From IMG/VR virus record IMGVR_UViG_3300032006_000109, positions 1 through 21,488 of that record: a stretch of 21,488 bases of DNA; one strand, written 5' to 3'. Positions 6,863-16,139 of the stretch are shown in pieces; within the stretch, counting starts at the first letter, position 1, and every line of letters starts with the position of its first letter. Both the position numbers and the translations under genes were made by a program. Source of the DNA: a virus. The notes below the pieces were generated by a model, which worked only from the letters and a program-made list of their open reading frames with translations, searched no databases and was not told where the DNA came from.

Positions 6863-9373
6863 ATGGCAGAATTAAATTTACGATCATTTCAAGGTACAGA
6901 CAGCCCCATTCTTAGTAATAAAGCTGTTCAAAAGGAATATGATACGCCTGATGATGTTTCTGAAGAATTTGACGCGAAAAACGAATTATTTAATGCTACA
7001 GGGAAATTAATTGGAACAGCGGCTAAAATAGCAGGACATATTGAAAAAGATAGACAAAATTCTGTTGTAGAATATATAAAAGAACAAATGAATAAACAGA
7101 CATTAAATAATGATACTTTGTTAAATACTGAATTACAAAATATTCCTCCTTCTGAAATATCTATAGAAAAAAGCCTAACTGAGTTTAATAAAGAGGGCAT
7201 AAAAATGCCTAATGGTGAAATGATTAGTTTGAGAAAAGTATCAGAATACGAAGGATTTGAATCTTTAAGTAAGGCTAATCAAACTATGTTAAAAGCCTAC
7301 GAAAGTCAGGCAAGAGAAAGTAACCAAAGGAGCATATTTGATGCTACAAAAGATATATCATATAAATATACACACCAACAATTATTAAAATATACTGGGG
7401 ATATCACAAATCAAGTCGGACAAATTTTAGGTGATCCAAAAAATACTGAAATAACAGAAATACCTCCTGCATATATATTAGAAAATATGTCATTACCTCT
7501 GGATCCAAATATTAGGAATGGTACTGATTATTTAAATCATATGACGGATTTAGTAAGAAAAGGGAATCCGCATGTACCAGGAGCAGGAATTGGGGGATCA
7601 AAGCCAGAAGATATTAAAAAAAATTTAGGCTTAACAAGAGATGCAAAAAAACAATTACGAACATTACTCGATAAGCATAGCGATAAAGTATTCCAGACAG
7701 TAGAAACTACTCCTATGACAATGGTTGAAGCAGAACATATAATAAATGGTATAATGGAAGATGTGTTATATGATATGGCAAGCCAAGAATTCCAAACCAA
7801 TCCAGAATTAGCAATTAATAAAGTAAACAATAATGAATATACTATTACTAGAGAATTTGATGGAGAAGGAGGATTAAATACTGTTAAATATGTTTTAAGT
7901 CCTGGTAAAACAAGAGAATTAAGAACAAAATATTATAATTCCCTAAGTACAAAACCTAAATTTGATCCTATTAAAATTAAAGATGATATGGATCGTATTA
8001 AAAATATGATTACTAATGATCATCCATTTGATCCAAAAAGTTATAGAACTTATCTCTTAAATAAATATCCTAATCATCCAAAAAAAGTTGTGGAGTTGGA
8101 AGTTTATGCAGAAAATCTAATGGAGAGTAAAAAGAAAGGGGAAATTGATACTGATTATGCTGATATTAAATCAGAACTTAGGCATAAAATATCACAAAAT
8201 GTAAATTTAGTTGAAGATGTTTTAGAAAAAGTAACAGATAAAAATGGAGTTGAAAAACTAAATAGTATTGGGGAACCTATCTATAGAGTAAAAGATAAGA
8301 ATAAAATGCATGGGTTAATAGAAGATAAAAAAATAAATGAATTTGTTATGCAATATGAAGATACTCCATATCAAGGTCGTGGATTAGTACAAGAGACAAA
8401 AATAATCCCTGCTAATGAAAGATCAGGTTTAAATAAATTAACAGATAATGATATTTTGGGGATTGTTGGTCCTCATATCGAATCAACAACAAAAGGTAGG
8501 AGAAAAATTTGGGAAAACTTAGTCCAATCTAATTTTACGACAGTAAAGGATACTAGGAAATGGTTATTAGAATTTACTAATGAATCAAATCCAAATGAAC
8601 TTGATCGAGATGCATTTACAAACGAATGGTATGGTAATAAAGCTATGAGAGATGCATATAATAATGATCCAACACAGGCAATGGCGTTCTTTCAAGCACA
8701 AGTAAATTATGCAAAAAGTTCATTAGAAAAGGAAAGTAAAGTACCATTAAGATTGGTACCAGGAGATGCTAATAATGAAGCATTTATTTCTGCATTGCGA
8801 AAAAACCAAGATCTTGTACATAATCAATACCAAAATTATCTTCTTGGTAAAGAAGGTAACGAAGAATATGATTTTGGCTTAGATATAGATCATGTCGCTA
8901 CATTAGAAAAAAAAATGAAAGAACATGGGTATGAATTATCAGAAGCTCAAAGAAATTTTGCAGAATTAGCTAGGAGTAATAATAAAGAATTGATGGCTAG
9001 AGCAAGAGGTTATAAAACATGGAATATTAACCAGTTAAGCACAGAGGTTGGTATAATGAATAATACTAAAATGACATCAAAAACACCAGGCTTTTGGATA
9101 AATGCAAACTTGAATACTGTTATAAATAAACAAATTACTGAAAGATTAGCTTCTCTTCAAAAAGATAAAATAGGAGAAACCATATTTAATGAAATATCAT
9201 CAGGAGATAATCATTGGGTTGCACAATTTCCACATTTAAAAAATAACAGACATGCCTTAGTTCATGCTATTTCACAAAAGCTACAGTTCAAAGAAAAAGA
9301 AGGAGAAACTTTACTAGGGTTAGTTGTTGCATATGAAACTGAAATGGGTTTTGAAACGAAGGAGAAGAAATAA
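6863..9373 (+). CDS. Internal virion protein (T7 gp15-like ejection protein)
   Basis: This 836-residue protein (T7 gp15 has 747) is strongly hydrophilic and helical, with no signal peptide or membrane segment. Motif evidence is thin: the call rests mainly on position between the gp14-like gene and the gp16-like genes, on length, and on helical composition. The N-terminal third has DRQNSVVEYIKEQMNKQ-type helices, the middle is rich in Lys, Asp and Asn, and the C-terminus ends LLGLVVAYETEMGF plus a short charged tail. That end loosely resembles the first helices of a lytic transglycosylase domain (ending in E..T/S..GF), but the remainder of such a domain is absent. In T7, gp15 builds the periplasmic tunnel with gp16. 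The ribosome binding site is AAAAGG, and the next gene starts 3 bases after the stop. Confidence 0.6.
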   Translation: MAELNLRSFQGTDSPILSNKAVQKEYDTPDDVSEEFDAKNELFNATGKLIGTAAKIAGHIEKDRQNSVVEYIKEQMNKQTLNNDTLLNTELQNIPPSEISIEKSLTEFNKEGIKMPNGEMISLRKVSEYEGFESLSKANQTMLKAYESQARESNQRSIFDATKDISYKYTHQQLLKYTGDITNQVGQILGDPKNTEITEIPPAYILENMSLPLDPNIRNGTDYLNHMTDLVRKGNPHVPGAGIGGSKPEDIKKNLGLTRDAKKQLRTLLDKHSDKVFQTVETTPMTMVEAEHIINGIMEDVLYDMASQEFQTNPELAINKVNNNEYTITREFDGEGGLNTVKYVLSPGKTRELRTKYYNSLSTKPKFDPIKIKDDMDRIKNMITNDHPFDPKSYRTYLLNKYPNHPKKVVELEVYAENLMESKKKGEIDTDYADIKSELRHKISQNVNLVEDVLEKVTDKNGVEKLNSIGEPIYRVKDKNKMHGLIEDKKINEFVMQYEDTPYQGRGLVQETKIIPANERSGLNKLTDNDILGIVGPHIESTTKGRRKIWENLVQSNFTTVKDTRKWLLEFTNESNPNELDRDAFTNEWYGNKAMRDAYNNDPTQAMAFFQAQVNYAKSSLEKESKVPLRLVPGDANNEAFISALRKNQDLVHNQYQNYLLGKEGNEEYDFGLDIDHVATLEKKMKEHGYELSEAQRNFAELARSNNKELMARARGYKTWNINQLSTEVGIMNNTKMTSKTPGFWINANLNTVINKQITERLASLQKDKIGETIFNEISSGDNHWVAQFPHLKNNRHALVHAISQKLQFKEKEGETLLGLVVAYETEMGFETKEKK

Positions 9374-9376
9374 ATT

Positions 9377-10975
9377 ATGGATGTAGATTATTCTGATATT
9401 GTTGCCGCTGAAGAGAATATTAAAACTTTAAGCCAGCGTCATAATAAGTTATTAGCACTAAGTACTGATAATAATGGAGTATTAGACGAAACTGCATATA
9501 ATATGGGGTTTGAGGCACTGGTTGGAAAATATGCAGAAGGAAGAGAGCATGTTCGAGGATATTTTTATTTGCCTGATTTTGAAAAATCAACGAAGCAAAA
9601 TAATGACCGAATGAGTATGATTTTTAATGATCCAATTGAGCCTTATAGGAAAAAAGATCCTTATACCCCAAAAGAATTAGGTGATTTAGAGCTAAGATTT
9701 AATTTGGCCTTTGAGGGGACATATGCAAGTGCATATAAAAGAAGAAGATTTAGAGGAATACCAGGAGAAGATATTTATGAAGATATAAGAAAAACAGCAT
9801 TTCATGTATTTCAAAGATATTTAATAACGCCTAATGCAAATGGTTTCAATAAAAATGAAACAGAAGCTCTAGAAGATACTATGAAAACTTTATTTGGAGA
9901 TAAAGTATTCCTTCGAAATGGTGGTTCTGAATATCCTAATGGACTAGGATTATGGGTAGATAGAAATCTAATGAATGAATTTGGATTAGATGCAAATGTA
10001 ATTAATGATAATATGCCAGTATCATTTTACAAAGTTATTAAAGATTTAAGACTAAGAGCAGGTCCTAAAGGATCAAATATAACATTACAAATAGGTAGAA
10101 ACCCTGATCCTTCTAATTCGTTAGGTGTAGTTGTAAACGAAATATTAGAGAATGCAGGGAATACATGGTTTGCATGGGTAAATAATGTAGAAAAAGGAGG
10201 GTTTGATTTATTATTGGTACAACAATATGGTAACGAAATAAAACCTGTAGAAAGAGTTTTTATAAATGATGGACAATCTATAAAACCGTATTATAGTGAT
10301 GAAAAGTCATTCTTGGAAGGGATAGCAGAACCTTTAGCATATGATACTCTTGATTCAAATTTAGATTCATGGGATACCTTGTATTGGTTTGGGAAAAAGA
10401 ACTATGGCAAAAACCTTAACCCTATAGGTGCCGTATTTAATTATCTGCCCGAAGGGATATCACCATTTAAACCTGATATAAGTAGACATAGAGTACAATA
10501 TATTAATGAACAATTTGAAAAAGGAAATTTTGAAAATCCTAGAACATGGAGTTTTTTTGATACAGGATTTGGTAAAGACTGGAGTGAACCTGGAAGATTA
10601 GAATATAAACTTATATGGAAACCAATATGGGATGACATTCTTCAATTAGAAAAAGGAAGAAATCGAGAAGCACGTCAAGATGAAATAGAGAATATTTTTC
10701 GTCAACGTGCAAGAGAACTTTTCCGAAGTAGATCGGATTCTCGTTTTAGGGATTATTTTTCAGCACATGATATAATTAAATTAATTAATGGTGCAAGTCA
10801 CTTTACTAATAAAGTACCTATTAGGGATAAAGAACGTAATGTAATAGGTTATAAAGATGAAGTTATACGATATGATGAAGCAACAATGGAAGAATTAAGA
10901 GGAAGTGTTGATCCTAATATGAACTTTTTAAATGAGGACTACAAAGATAAACCATCAACAGGATTTTGGAGATAA
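9377..10975 (+). CDS. Unrecognised protein in the ejection-protein cluster
   Basis: This 532-residue protein belongs to no family I recognise. It is charged and soluble-looking, without a signal peptide or obvious membrane segment. It starts with a helical part (EENIKTLSQRHNKLLAL). A mixed middle follows, with many aromatic residues (NAGNTWFAWVNNVEKGGFDLLL) suggestive of beta structure. The C-terminal third is helical and Arg-rich (RQRARELFRSRSDSRFRDYF) and the protein ends PSTGFWR. It lies 3 bases after the gp15-like gene and 3 bases before the first gp16-like gene, with a good ribosome binding site (AAGGAG). It is therefore probably an additional internal virion protein, or a segment of the gp16-type protein encoded separately: 532 + 341 + 808 residues would slightly exceed T7 gp16 (1318). 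I see no catalytic motif. Confidence 0.6.
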   Translation: MDVDYSDIVAAEENIKTLSQRHNKLLALSTDNNGVLDETAYNMGFEALVGKYAEGREHVRGYFYLPDFEKSTKQNNDRMSMIFNDPIEPYRKKDPYTPKELGDLELRFNLAFEGTYASAYKRRRFRGIPGEDIYEDIRKTAFHVFQRYLITPNANGFNKNETEALEDTMKTLFGDKVFLRNGGSEYPNGLGLWVDRNLMNEFGLDANVINDNMPVSFYKVIKDLRLRAGPKGSNITLQIGRNPDPSNSLGVVVNEILENAGNTWFAWVNNVEKGGFDLLLVQQYGNEIKPVERVFINDGQSIKPYYSDEKSFLEGIAEPLAYDTLDSNLDSWDTLYWFGKKNYGKNLNPIGAVFNYLPEGISPFKPDISRHRVQYINEQFEKGNFENPRTWSFFDTGFGKDWSEPGRLEYKLIWKPIWDDILQLEKGRNREARQDEIENIFRQRARELFRSRSDSRFRDYFSAHDIIKLINGASHFTNKVPIRDKERNVIGYKDEVIRYDEATMEELRGSVDPNMNFLNEDYKDKPSTGFWR

Positions 10976-10978
10976 TTA

Positions 10979-12004
10979 ATGCCTTATTATTTTGAAGAAG
11001 ATTATGCATTATTTGGTGAACAGCGTATAGATCAAGCATTAAGACGTTGGAAACCAGGGGCATGGACACAATTTGTATCTGCGACTGAAGAAACATTTAT
11101 GCAATATAATACGTTGGGGTATGTAGGTTCAAAATTAGCTGAATGGTCTGCTCCTGATGAAACTCCAATTGAAAAAGAAAATTGGAATGTAAATCATCCT
11201 GCATTTAGAGAAGATATTAATTATACTGATGGAATGACAGAAGGAGAAGCATTAGTAAGAGCAACCCAAAGTGACAAGAATCAGGTATTAAGTATGCAAA
11301 GACAAAATGTTGATTTTTGGAGTTTACCAAATCTAACAGGAGCATTATTAGGAGGATTACCCGATCCAGTTAATTTAATTGGAGCAGGAGGAGTTTTAGG
11401 TAGAGCAGGTCGAGTAAAAAAATTAGCTGAAAAAATGCCTGTCATTAGACATACTGCACCAGTATTACAAGGGGCTAGTGATACAGCATTAGCAGAATCA
11501 GTATTCCAATTTACAAGATTAGCTGTCGAATCATCTCAAGGAGGGGATTTAGATCAATTTGCTGTATTAAACGAAATAGGGTTAGCATCTGCATTTGGAG
11601 GATTATTTAGTACATTCCCTATGGCATGGCAGGTAGCTAAAAAAGCTCCAGAGGTTATGCATTATACATGGTTAGCAGAAGCAAGTAATCAAATAGGTAG
11701 ACAAGGAGACTCTGTAACAGTTTTTGGCAGACAGGGTATGAATGAAGATCCTATTGACCCTGCAACAGCACAAAAAAATAATAAAGAAAAATTACATGAG
11801 GAATTAAGTAGAGAAGACTTAGAAGATGTTACTGATGCAGATACATTATTTGAAGGAGAAAGAAGAGAAATAGATGATAGAGTATGGTCAGAAACACTTG
11901 CGGATGATGTTTTAGATGCGGCTAGTAGTCCTCGTCAAACTATTAGAAATGGGTATGAAAAATTAATTCAATGTGTAAGACAAGTAGGAAGGAAATTTAG
12001 TTAA
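10979..12004 (+). CDS. Internal virion protein, gp16-like upstream segment
   Basis: The clearest clue in this 341-residue protein is residues 116-145: LPNLTGALLGGLPDPVNLIG followed by a basic helix. This G..(L/I)..DP..L pattern is what I remember from the middle of large gp16-like internal core proteins. Two hydrophobic, Ala/Gly-rich stretches (about 118-140 and 198-215, the latter ASAFGGLFSTFPMAW) could be membrane-active, fitting a protein that helps form the inner-membrane part of the ejection channel. The C-terminal 90 residues are highly acidic (EELSREDLEDVTDADTLFEG) and then basic. The stop overlaps the next start by one base. The two products together (341 + 808 = 1149) approach T7 gp16 length, so I read them as one protein split in two, without its N-terminal transglycosylase. 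Confidence 0.65.
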   Translation: MPYYFEEDYALFGEQRIDQALRRWKPGAWTQFVSATEETFMQYNTLGYVGSKLAEWSAPDETPIEKENWNVNHPAFREDINYTDGMTEGEALVRATQSDKNQVLSMQRQNVDFWSLPNLTGALLGGLPDPVNLIGAGGVLGRAGRVKKLAEKMPVIRHTAPVLQGASDTALAESVFQFTRLAVESSQGGDLDQFAVLNEIGLASAFGGLFSTFPMAWQVAKKAPEVMHYTWLAEASNQIGRQGDSVTVFGRQGMNEDPIDPATAQKNNKEKLHEELSREDLEDVTDADTLFEGERREIDDRVWSETLADDVLDAASSPRQTIRNGYEKLIQCVRQVGRKFS

Positions 12005-14430
12005 TGGCTACATGTAGACAAGATGCATTAAATAATGGATTAGATGAATTAACTGTAGACAAGTTAATGGGGAAATTAGAAGTTTCTCAAAAAAGTTCTA
12101 AAGATTTGATCCAGGAATTGATGGAAGAGCAAACACAAAAGAACTTTATGGAACGATCTAATGCCGTTAACAAGAACAGGGGGAAAAGATTTATTGATAA
12201 TGCAAAAATAACAGGAGAAAAATATAAACGACCTTATAGACGTTATTGGAACTATTTTTTTGATGATAAAAATTCTGTTGGTGTTCGTATTGGATCAAGA
12301 ATACAAAGAAGATTAGCTGATATACAAGCAGAATTAAATATTCCATTGCATGATTTTTTTACACGAATTGAAGGAAGTTTAATAAGAGGAGATGCTAATA
12401 GAGGATTTAGAGATTCATTTATCAAAGAAATGATGTCTGAAGGTGATACAATGGTGTCAACAGATAAACTTGCTTTCCAATTTGCACAAGCAGTAAAAAG
12501 ACAACAGGCAATTCAAGTATCAGAATCACGAAAATATGGTTCAGGTTTATATTTTAAAAAAGGATGGGTAACATCACAATGGCATGATGCTATTAGAATA
12601 AGAGCAACATCAAAAGAAGTATGGATAGATGATATAATAGACTCTATTGATATTGCAAAAATGAAAGATAATATTGAGATGGCACATCCAGAATTTGATA
12701 TGAGACAAGGGAAGTTTGATACAAAAAAATATTTGGGTGAAGTGTATGATGCCATAACTGATCCAGAACTTAGTGGTAAAGGTGTTATTCTAGAAAATAT
12801 TAAAAGAATGAGAATTCTAGAATTCAAAGATTCAAAGCATTTATTAAAATATAATGATAAATATGGTCATGAAAATTTAGCACATGCAATTTTTCAAAAT
12901 ATGGATTCAATGGATCATTTCTTAGAAATAGGAATGGTAATGGGTTATGGTCATAAAGAAAAACACATATTAAAGACATTTAAAGAAGGAGGACCTAAAA
13001 ATTTTGTAAAGATATTTGATCCTATATCAGATTTGAGAGCATTATGGGCAGATCTTAAATATAAAAATAAATTAACTAATAGAGAACATAATAAATTATT
13101 GGCAGGACTAAGAGAATTAGTTGGGGATCATATGCTTGAGGGGAATCCTCGAATGTCTCAGTTAACAACAGGATTTATTGCACAACAAGCTATGGCTAAA
13201 CTAGGAAAAGCTGTATTTGGTGCAATGGCAGACTTAGGAAGTGCAGGTATTGTTCTACATCATCATGGAATTAGACCAGATAAAGGTTATTATGGTATGG
13301 TTCAAAATATGATTAAGATGCATACAAATAAATTAAATCCATTAGAACAAAAATTAGTTCATCAAGCATTGGGTACTGGTCAAGATGGCATGCTATCAAG
13401 TCATTATAGTAGATTTATAGGTAAATGGTCTGATAAAGCTGGGAAATTATCTAAAATGGCAAATCATTTCTTTTGGATGAATGGGTTAATAGGATGGACA
13501 AATACAGCAAGAACAGCATTTTCGATTATGTCTTCTAATCAAATGGCAAATTCTTTGAAAGGATCATGGGAGAATTTAGGTAAAAATCAAAGAAAATTAT
13601 ATTCAGATTATGGGTTAACAAAAGATGATTGGGGAGAATTACAAAAAATAGGTAGTTTTAATGCAAGATTATGGAATCCTGATGCTCATACGTTAGAAAA
13701 TTATATAACAAGAGATTGGATTATTGAACAAGGAGGAAAAGCCTCATTAGCAACAAAGTTAGATAATTTTTTCATCCAAGAATCTAGATCAGCAGTGCCA
13801 GAAGCAAAGATTGCAGATAGAATTCATATGTATGGCAATCATGATCCTGGAAGTTTTTTTGATGTTACACGAAAATTAGCTGGCATGTTTCGAACATATC
13901 AGTTACAACAGGTAAAGACATTATATCCAAGAGTTAAGGAATTAGGATTACCAGCTATTGTTCATGCATTACCAATATTAACTATAGGATATACATCAGT
14001 AGTGCTAAAGAATTTGGTAGCAGGTAAGACTCCACCAGCTTTTGATGATCCTCAATTGTTTATTGATGTCGCTGTTGGAAGTGGATTTGCACCTCTTGTT
14101 GGGGATTATCTTTCTGGAGAATATGGAAGATATAATCATACATGGGATGAGGCAGTAGGAGGTCCAGCTTATAGCCAATTCAAAGATTGGGGGAAATTAT
14201 GGGTAGGTTTAGTAAGTGGTGATAAAGGTGCATCAGATGTATTTAAATCAATAAGATATAATACACCATTTGCTAATTTGTTTTATACTGAAGCAGTCGT
14301 GAATTATGGGCTTCTTTATGGAACAATGGAATCTTTAAGTCCAGGTTATCTTGCACGTATCGAGGCACAGGCACAAGGTAGAGGATCACCTTTTATTTTT
14401 GAACCTAGTAATCTTTACGGAGGAATATAA
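12004..14430 (+). CDS. Internal virion protein, gp16-like C-terminal segment
   Basis: This 808-residue protein has gp16-like landmarks. Residues 397-423 read MAKLGKAVFGAMADLG then HHHGI, like the 'KLGGAV.SSLGDL' helix of internal core proteins. Residues 619-640 read FDVTRKLAGMFRTYQLQQVK, like the T7-type 'R.LLRLFTQFKSFPL' segment. Residues 649-674 form a hydrophobic helix (PAIVHALPILTIGYTSVVL) that could span a membrane. In T7, gp16 crosses the inner membrane and drives the first step of genome entry. The N-terminal 120 residues are charged and helical. The start shares a base with the previous stop and has AAGGAAAT upstream; its end shares a base with the fibre start after a strong GGAGGA. 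No lytic transglycosylase motif is visible, so peptidoglycan cleavage during entry must come from elsewhere if it occurs. Confidence 0.78.
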   Translation: MATCRQDALNNGLDELTVDKLMGKLEVSQKSSKDLIQELMEEQTQKNFMERSNAVNKNRGKRFIDNAKITGEKYKRPYRRYWNYFFDDKNSVGVRIGSRIQRRLADIQAELNIPLHDFFTRIEGSLIRGDANRGFRDSFIKEMMSEGDTMVSTDKLAFQFAQAVKRQQAIQVSESRKYGSGLYFKKGWVTSQWHDAIRIRATSKEVWIDDIIDSIDIAKMKDNIEMAHPEFDMRQGKFDTKKYLGEVYDAITDPELSGKGVILENIKRMRILEFKDSKHLLKYNDKYGHENLAHAIFQNMDSMDHFLEIGMVMGYGHKEKHILKTFKEGGPKNFVKIFDPISDLRALWADLKYKNKLTNREHNKLLAGLRELVGDHMLEGNPRMSQLTTGFIAQQAMAKLGKAVFGAMADLGSAGIVLHHHGIRPDKGYYGMVQNMIKMHTNKLNPLEQKLVHQALGTGQDGMLSSHYSRFIGKWSDKAGKLSKMANHFFWMNGLIGWTNTARTAFSIMSSNQMANSLKGSWENLGKNQRKLYSDYGLTKDDWGELQKIGSFNARLWNPDAHTLENYITRDWIIEQGGKASLATKLDNFFIQESRSAVPEAKIADRIHMYGNHDPGSFFDVTRKLAGMFRTYQLQQVKTLYPRVKELGLPAIVHALPILTIGYTSVVLKNLVAGKTPPAFDDPQLFIDVAVGSGFAPLVGDYLSGEYGRYNHTWDEAVGGPAYSQFKDWGKLWVGLVSGDKGASDVFKSIRYNTPFANLFYTEAVVNYGLLYGTMESLSPGYLARIEAQAQGRGSPFIFEPSNLYGGI

Positions 14431-16121
14431 TGCTAACTTCCACAGTTAACACATTTGAAGTGGCATCTGCATCGGCAGATTCATATACTTTTAATTATGC
14501 TATCCACAAAGCAACAGATCTAAAAGTATATATTGATGGTACAATAACTGCTTCAAATGATTCGACAAATCCTTTTACTACTACTGTTGCCGCTAATAAA
14601 CAATCTGCTAGTGTTGCTTTTACAAATACAGGGAATTCTGCTCCTCACAGATCTAAAGCATTAAAATTTGAAAGAGTTGTTGAATATAAACAAGAAACGG
14701 ATCTTGCAAACAACTCGCTTCTTGATGCTGAATCATTAGAAACATCACTTGATAATATAGTGATGCAGACACAACAAGCAGGAATTAAAGCTGAAACATC
14801 TTTAGGGTTTGATGTTGGTATCCCTGCTAGTGATTATCATACAACTGCTGTTCAAGCATCTACATTAAATGTTCAAAAATCTAATAGAGCTAATAAAGCA
14901 TTAGCTTTTGATGCGAATGGTGATTTAACTGTATCAACAGATCCTATTGATGCCCAAATTGCCACTGTTACTACTAAAGCTACAGAAGCGGCAGGGTCAG
15001 CAACGGCGGCGGCAAATTCGGCTTCAGATGCGGCAGATGACTTAGCAGAATTAAAAGGCATCTATAGAGGCGCACAGACAGCAACTCCGTCTAATCCTCA
15101 AGATGGACATTTATGGTTTGATACTAATACTGGTGTAAACGTAGTTAAAGTTTATAATGCTGATACTTCTGGATGGGAACAATTAACTCCAAGTGCAACA
15201 GAACAAACACAAATTAACACATTAACTCTAGGTAAAGATGGTACTGTAAGTCAAAGTGGAACAAATCTTAATATTGTTCAAGTTGATAAAGTTGCAGATG
15301 ATATTGCAAATGTTAACACAGTAGCAGGAATTCAAGCTAATGTTACTACAGTCGCAGGAATATCAAGTAATGTTACTTCGGTAGCAAATGATGCAACAGA
15401 TATAGGAAAAGTTGCAGGAAAAGAAACAGAAATAGGATTGTTAGGTGCTTTAGATACAGAAATCGGGCTATTAGGTACATCAGCAATGGCTCACGCTTCA
15501 ACAGGGCATCTTAAAAAATTATCAGATGTTAATGCTCATATTACTACATTAGGTCCAATATCAGCAGATATTACTGCAACAGCAGGAGCAACTACTGAAA
15601 TGGATACAATTGTTAATAAATATGATGGAGGAACGTCTGGAAGTGGAACTAATAAAAATCTTGCACTAATTAATAGTGTTCATGGTAAAATAACAGAAGT
15701 TGGACGATTAGGCACAGCTGATGCAGTCGCAGATTTAGCAATTTTAGGAACAACTGATGCTGTTGCTGATATGAATACATTATCAGCAGATCCAATTCCA
15801 GCTAATATGGCTACTGTTGCAGGTATTGCTTCAAATGTTACTACTGTGGCAGGTATTAGTGCTAATGTAACAACTGTTGCTGGAGTACATGCAAATGTTA
15901 CAACTGTAGCAAATAGTATTGCAGATGTTAATAGATATGCAAATGAATATAAAATTGCATCGTCTGCTCCTGGTTCACCAAGTGAAGGTGATATGTGGAG
16001 TGATACCACTAATAAAATTTTTAAAGTATATAATGGAACAGCATGGGCAACAGTAACAGACGGAGTGAGTGCTGAAGAAGCAAATGCTTCGGCTATATCT
16101 ATGGCAATCGCATTGGGCTAG
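14430..16121 (+). CDS. Tail fibre with T7 gp17-type N-terminal domain
   Basis: Residues 1-150 of this 563-residue protein fit the phage T7 tail-fibre N-terminal domain that docks the fibre to the nozzle. A beta sandwich includes YTFNYAIHKATDLKVYIDG, followed by ERVVEYKQETDLANNSLLDA and a helix LETSLDNIVMQTQQAG. A short Ala-rich helix (about 170-205) leads to the module DGHLWFDTNTGVNVVKVYNA (residues 212-255). A decapeptide array (294-320), a spacer with shorter repeats (TEIGLLGALD), a second decapeptide array (459-495) and a second EGDMWSDTTNKIFKVYNGTA module (511-548) follow. The protein ends in a short helix without a large receptor-binding head, so the distal tip may be supplied by the small proteins encoded downstream. 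It overlaps the preceding gene by one base. Confidence 0.85.
   Translation: MLTSTVNTFEVASASADSYTFNYAIHKATDLKVYIDGTITASNDSTNPFTTTVAANKQSASVAFTNTGNSAPHRSKALKFERVVEYKQETDLANNSLLDAESLETSLDNIVMQTQQAGIKAETSLGFDVGIPASDYHTTAVQASTLNVQKSNRANKALAFDANGDLTVSTDPIDAQIATVTTKATEAAGSATAAANSASDAADDLAELKGIYRGAQTATPSNPQDGHLWFDTNTGVNVVKVYNADTSGWEQLTPSATEQTQINTLTLGKDGTVSQSGTNLNIVQVDKVADDIANVNTVAGIQANVTTVAGISSNVTSVANDATDIGKVAGKETEIGLLGALDTEIGLLGTSAMAHASTGHLKKLSDVNAHITTLGPISADITATAGATTEMDTIVNKYDGGTSGSGTNKNLALINSVHGKITEVGRLGTADAVADLAILGTTDAVADMNTLSADPIPANMATVAGIASNVTTVAGISANVTTVAGVHANVTTVANSIADVNRYANEYKIASSAPGSPSEGDMWSDTTNKIFKVYNGTAWATVTDGVSAEEANASAISMAIALG
15306..15389 (+). repeat. Decapeptide repeat array 1 in the tail fibre
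   Basis: Three consecutive 30-base units encode the consensus A-N-V-T-T-V-A-G-I-x. Asn falls at residues 294, 304 and 314, an exact 10-residue spacing. The DNA copies have drifted at third positions, so the repeat is old or under protein-level selection. Such repeats are expected to form an elongated trimeric fibre shaft. Confidence 0.75.
15801..15914 (+). repeat. Decapeptide repeat array 2 in the tail fibre
   Basis: Four 30-base units encode the same ANVTTVAGI-type consensus as the first array, with Asn at residues 459, 469, 479 and 489. The first unit is degenerate (ANMATVAGIA). The array ends just before the second YNGTAW-type module. Confidence 0.8.
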
Positions 16122-16139
16122 TAACTATTAAGGGAAATT

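Noticed and set aside
15306-15914. Regular 30-base repeats considered as a CRISPR-like array
   Set aside because: The units are in frame, encode a decapeptide consensus inside a fibre gene, are contiguous rather than spacer-separated, and differ at third codon positions.
15680-16009. Minus-strand open frame of 109 residues opposite the fibre repeats
   Set aside because: It is a mirror of the decapeptide repeats, has no ribosome binding site or homology signal, and every credible gene here is on the plus strand.
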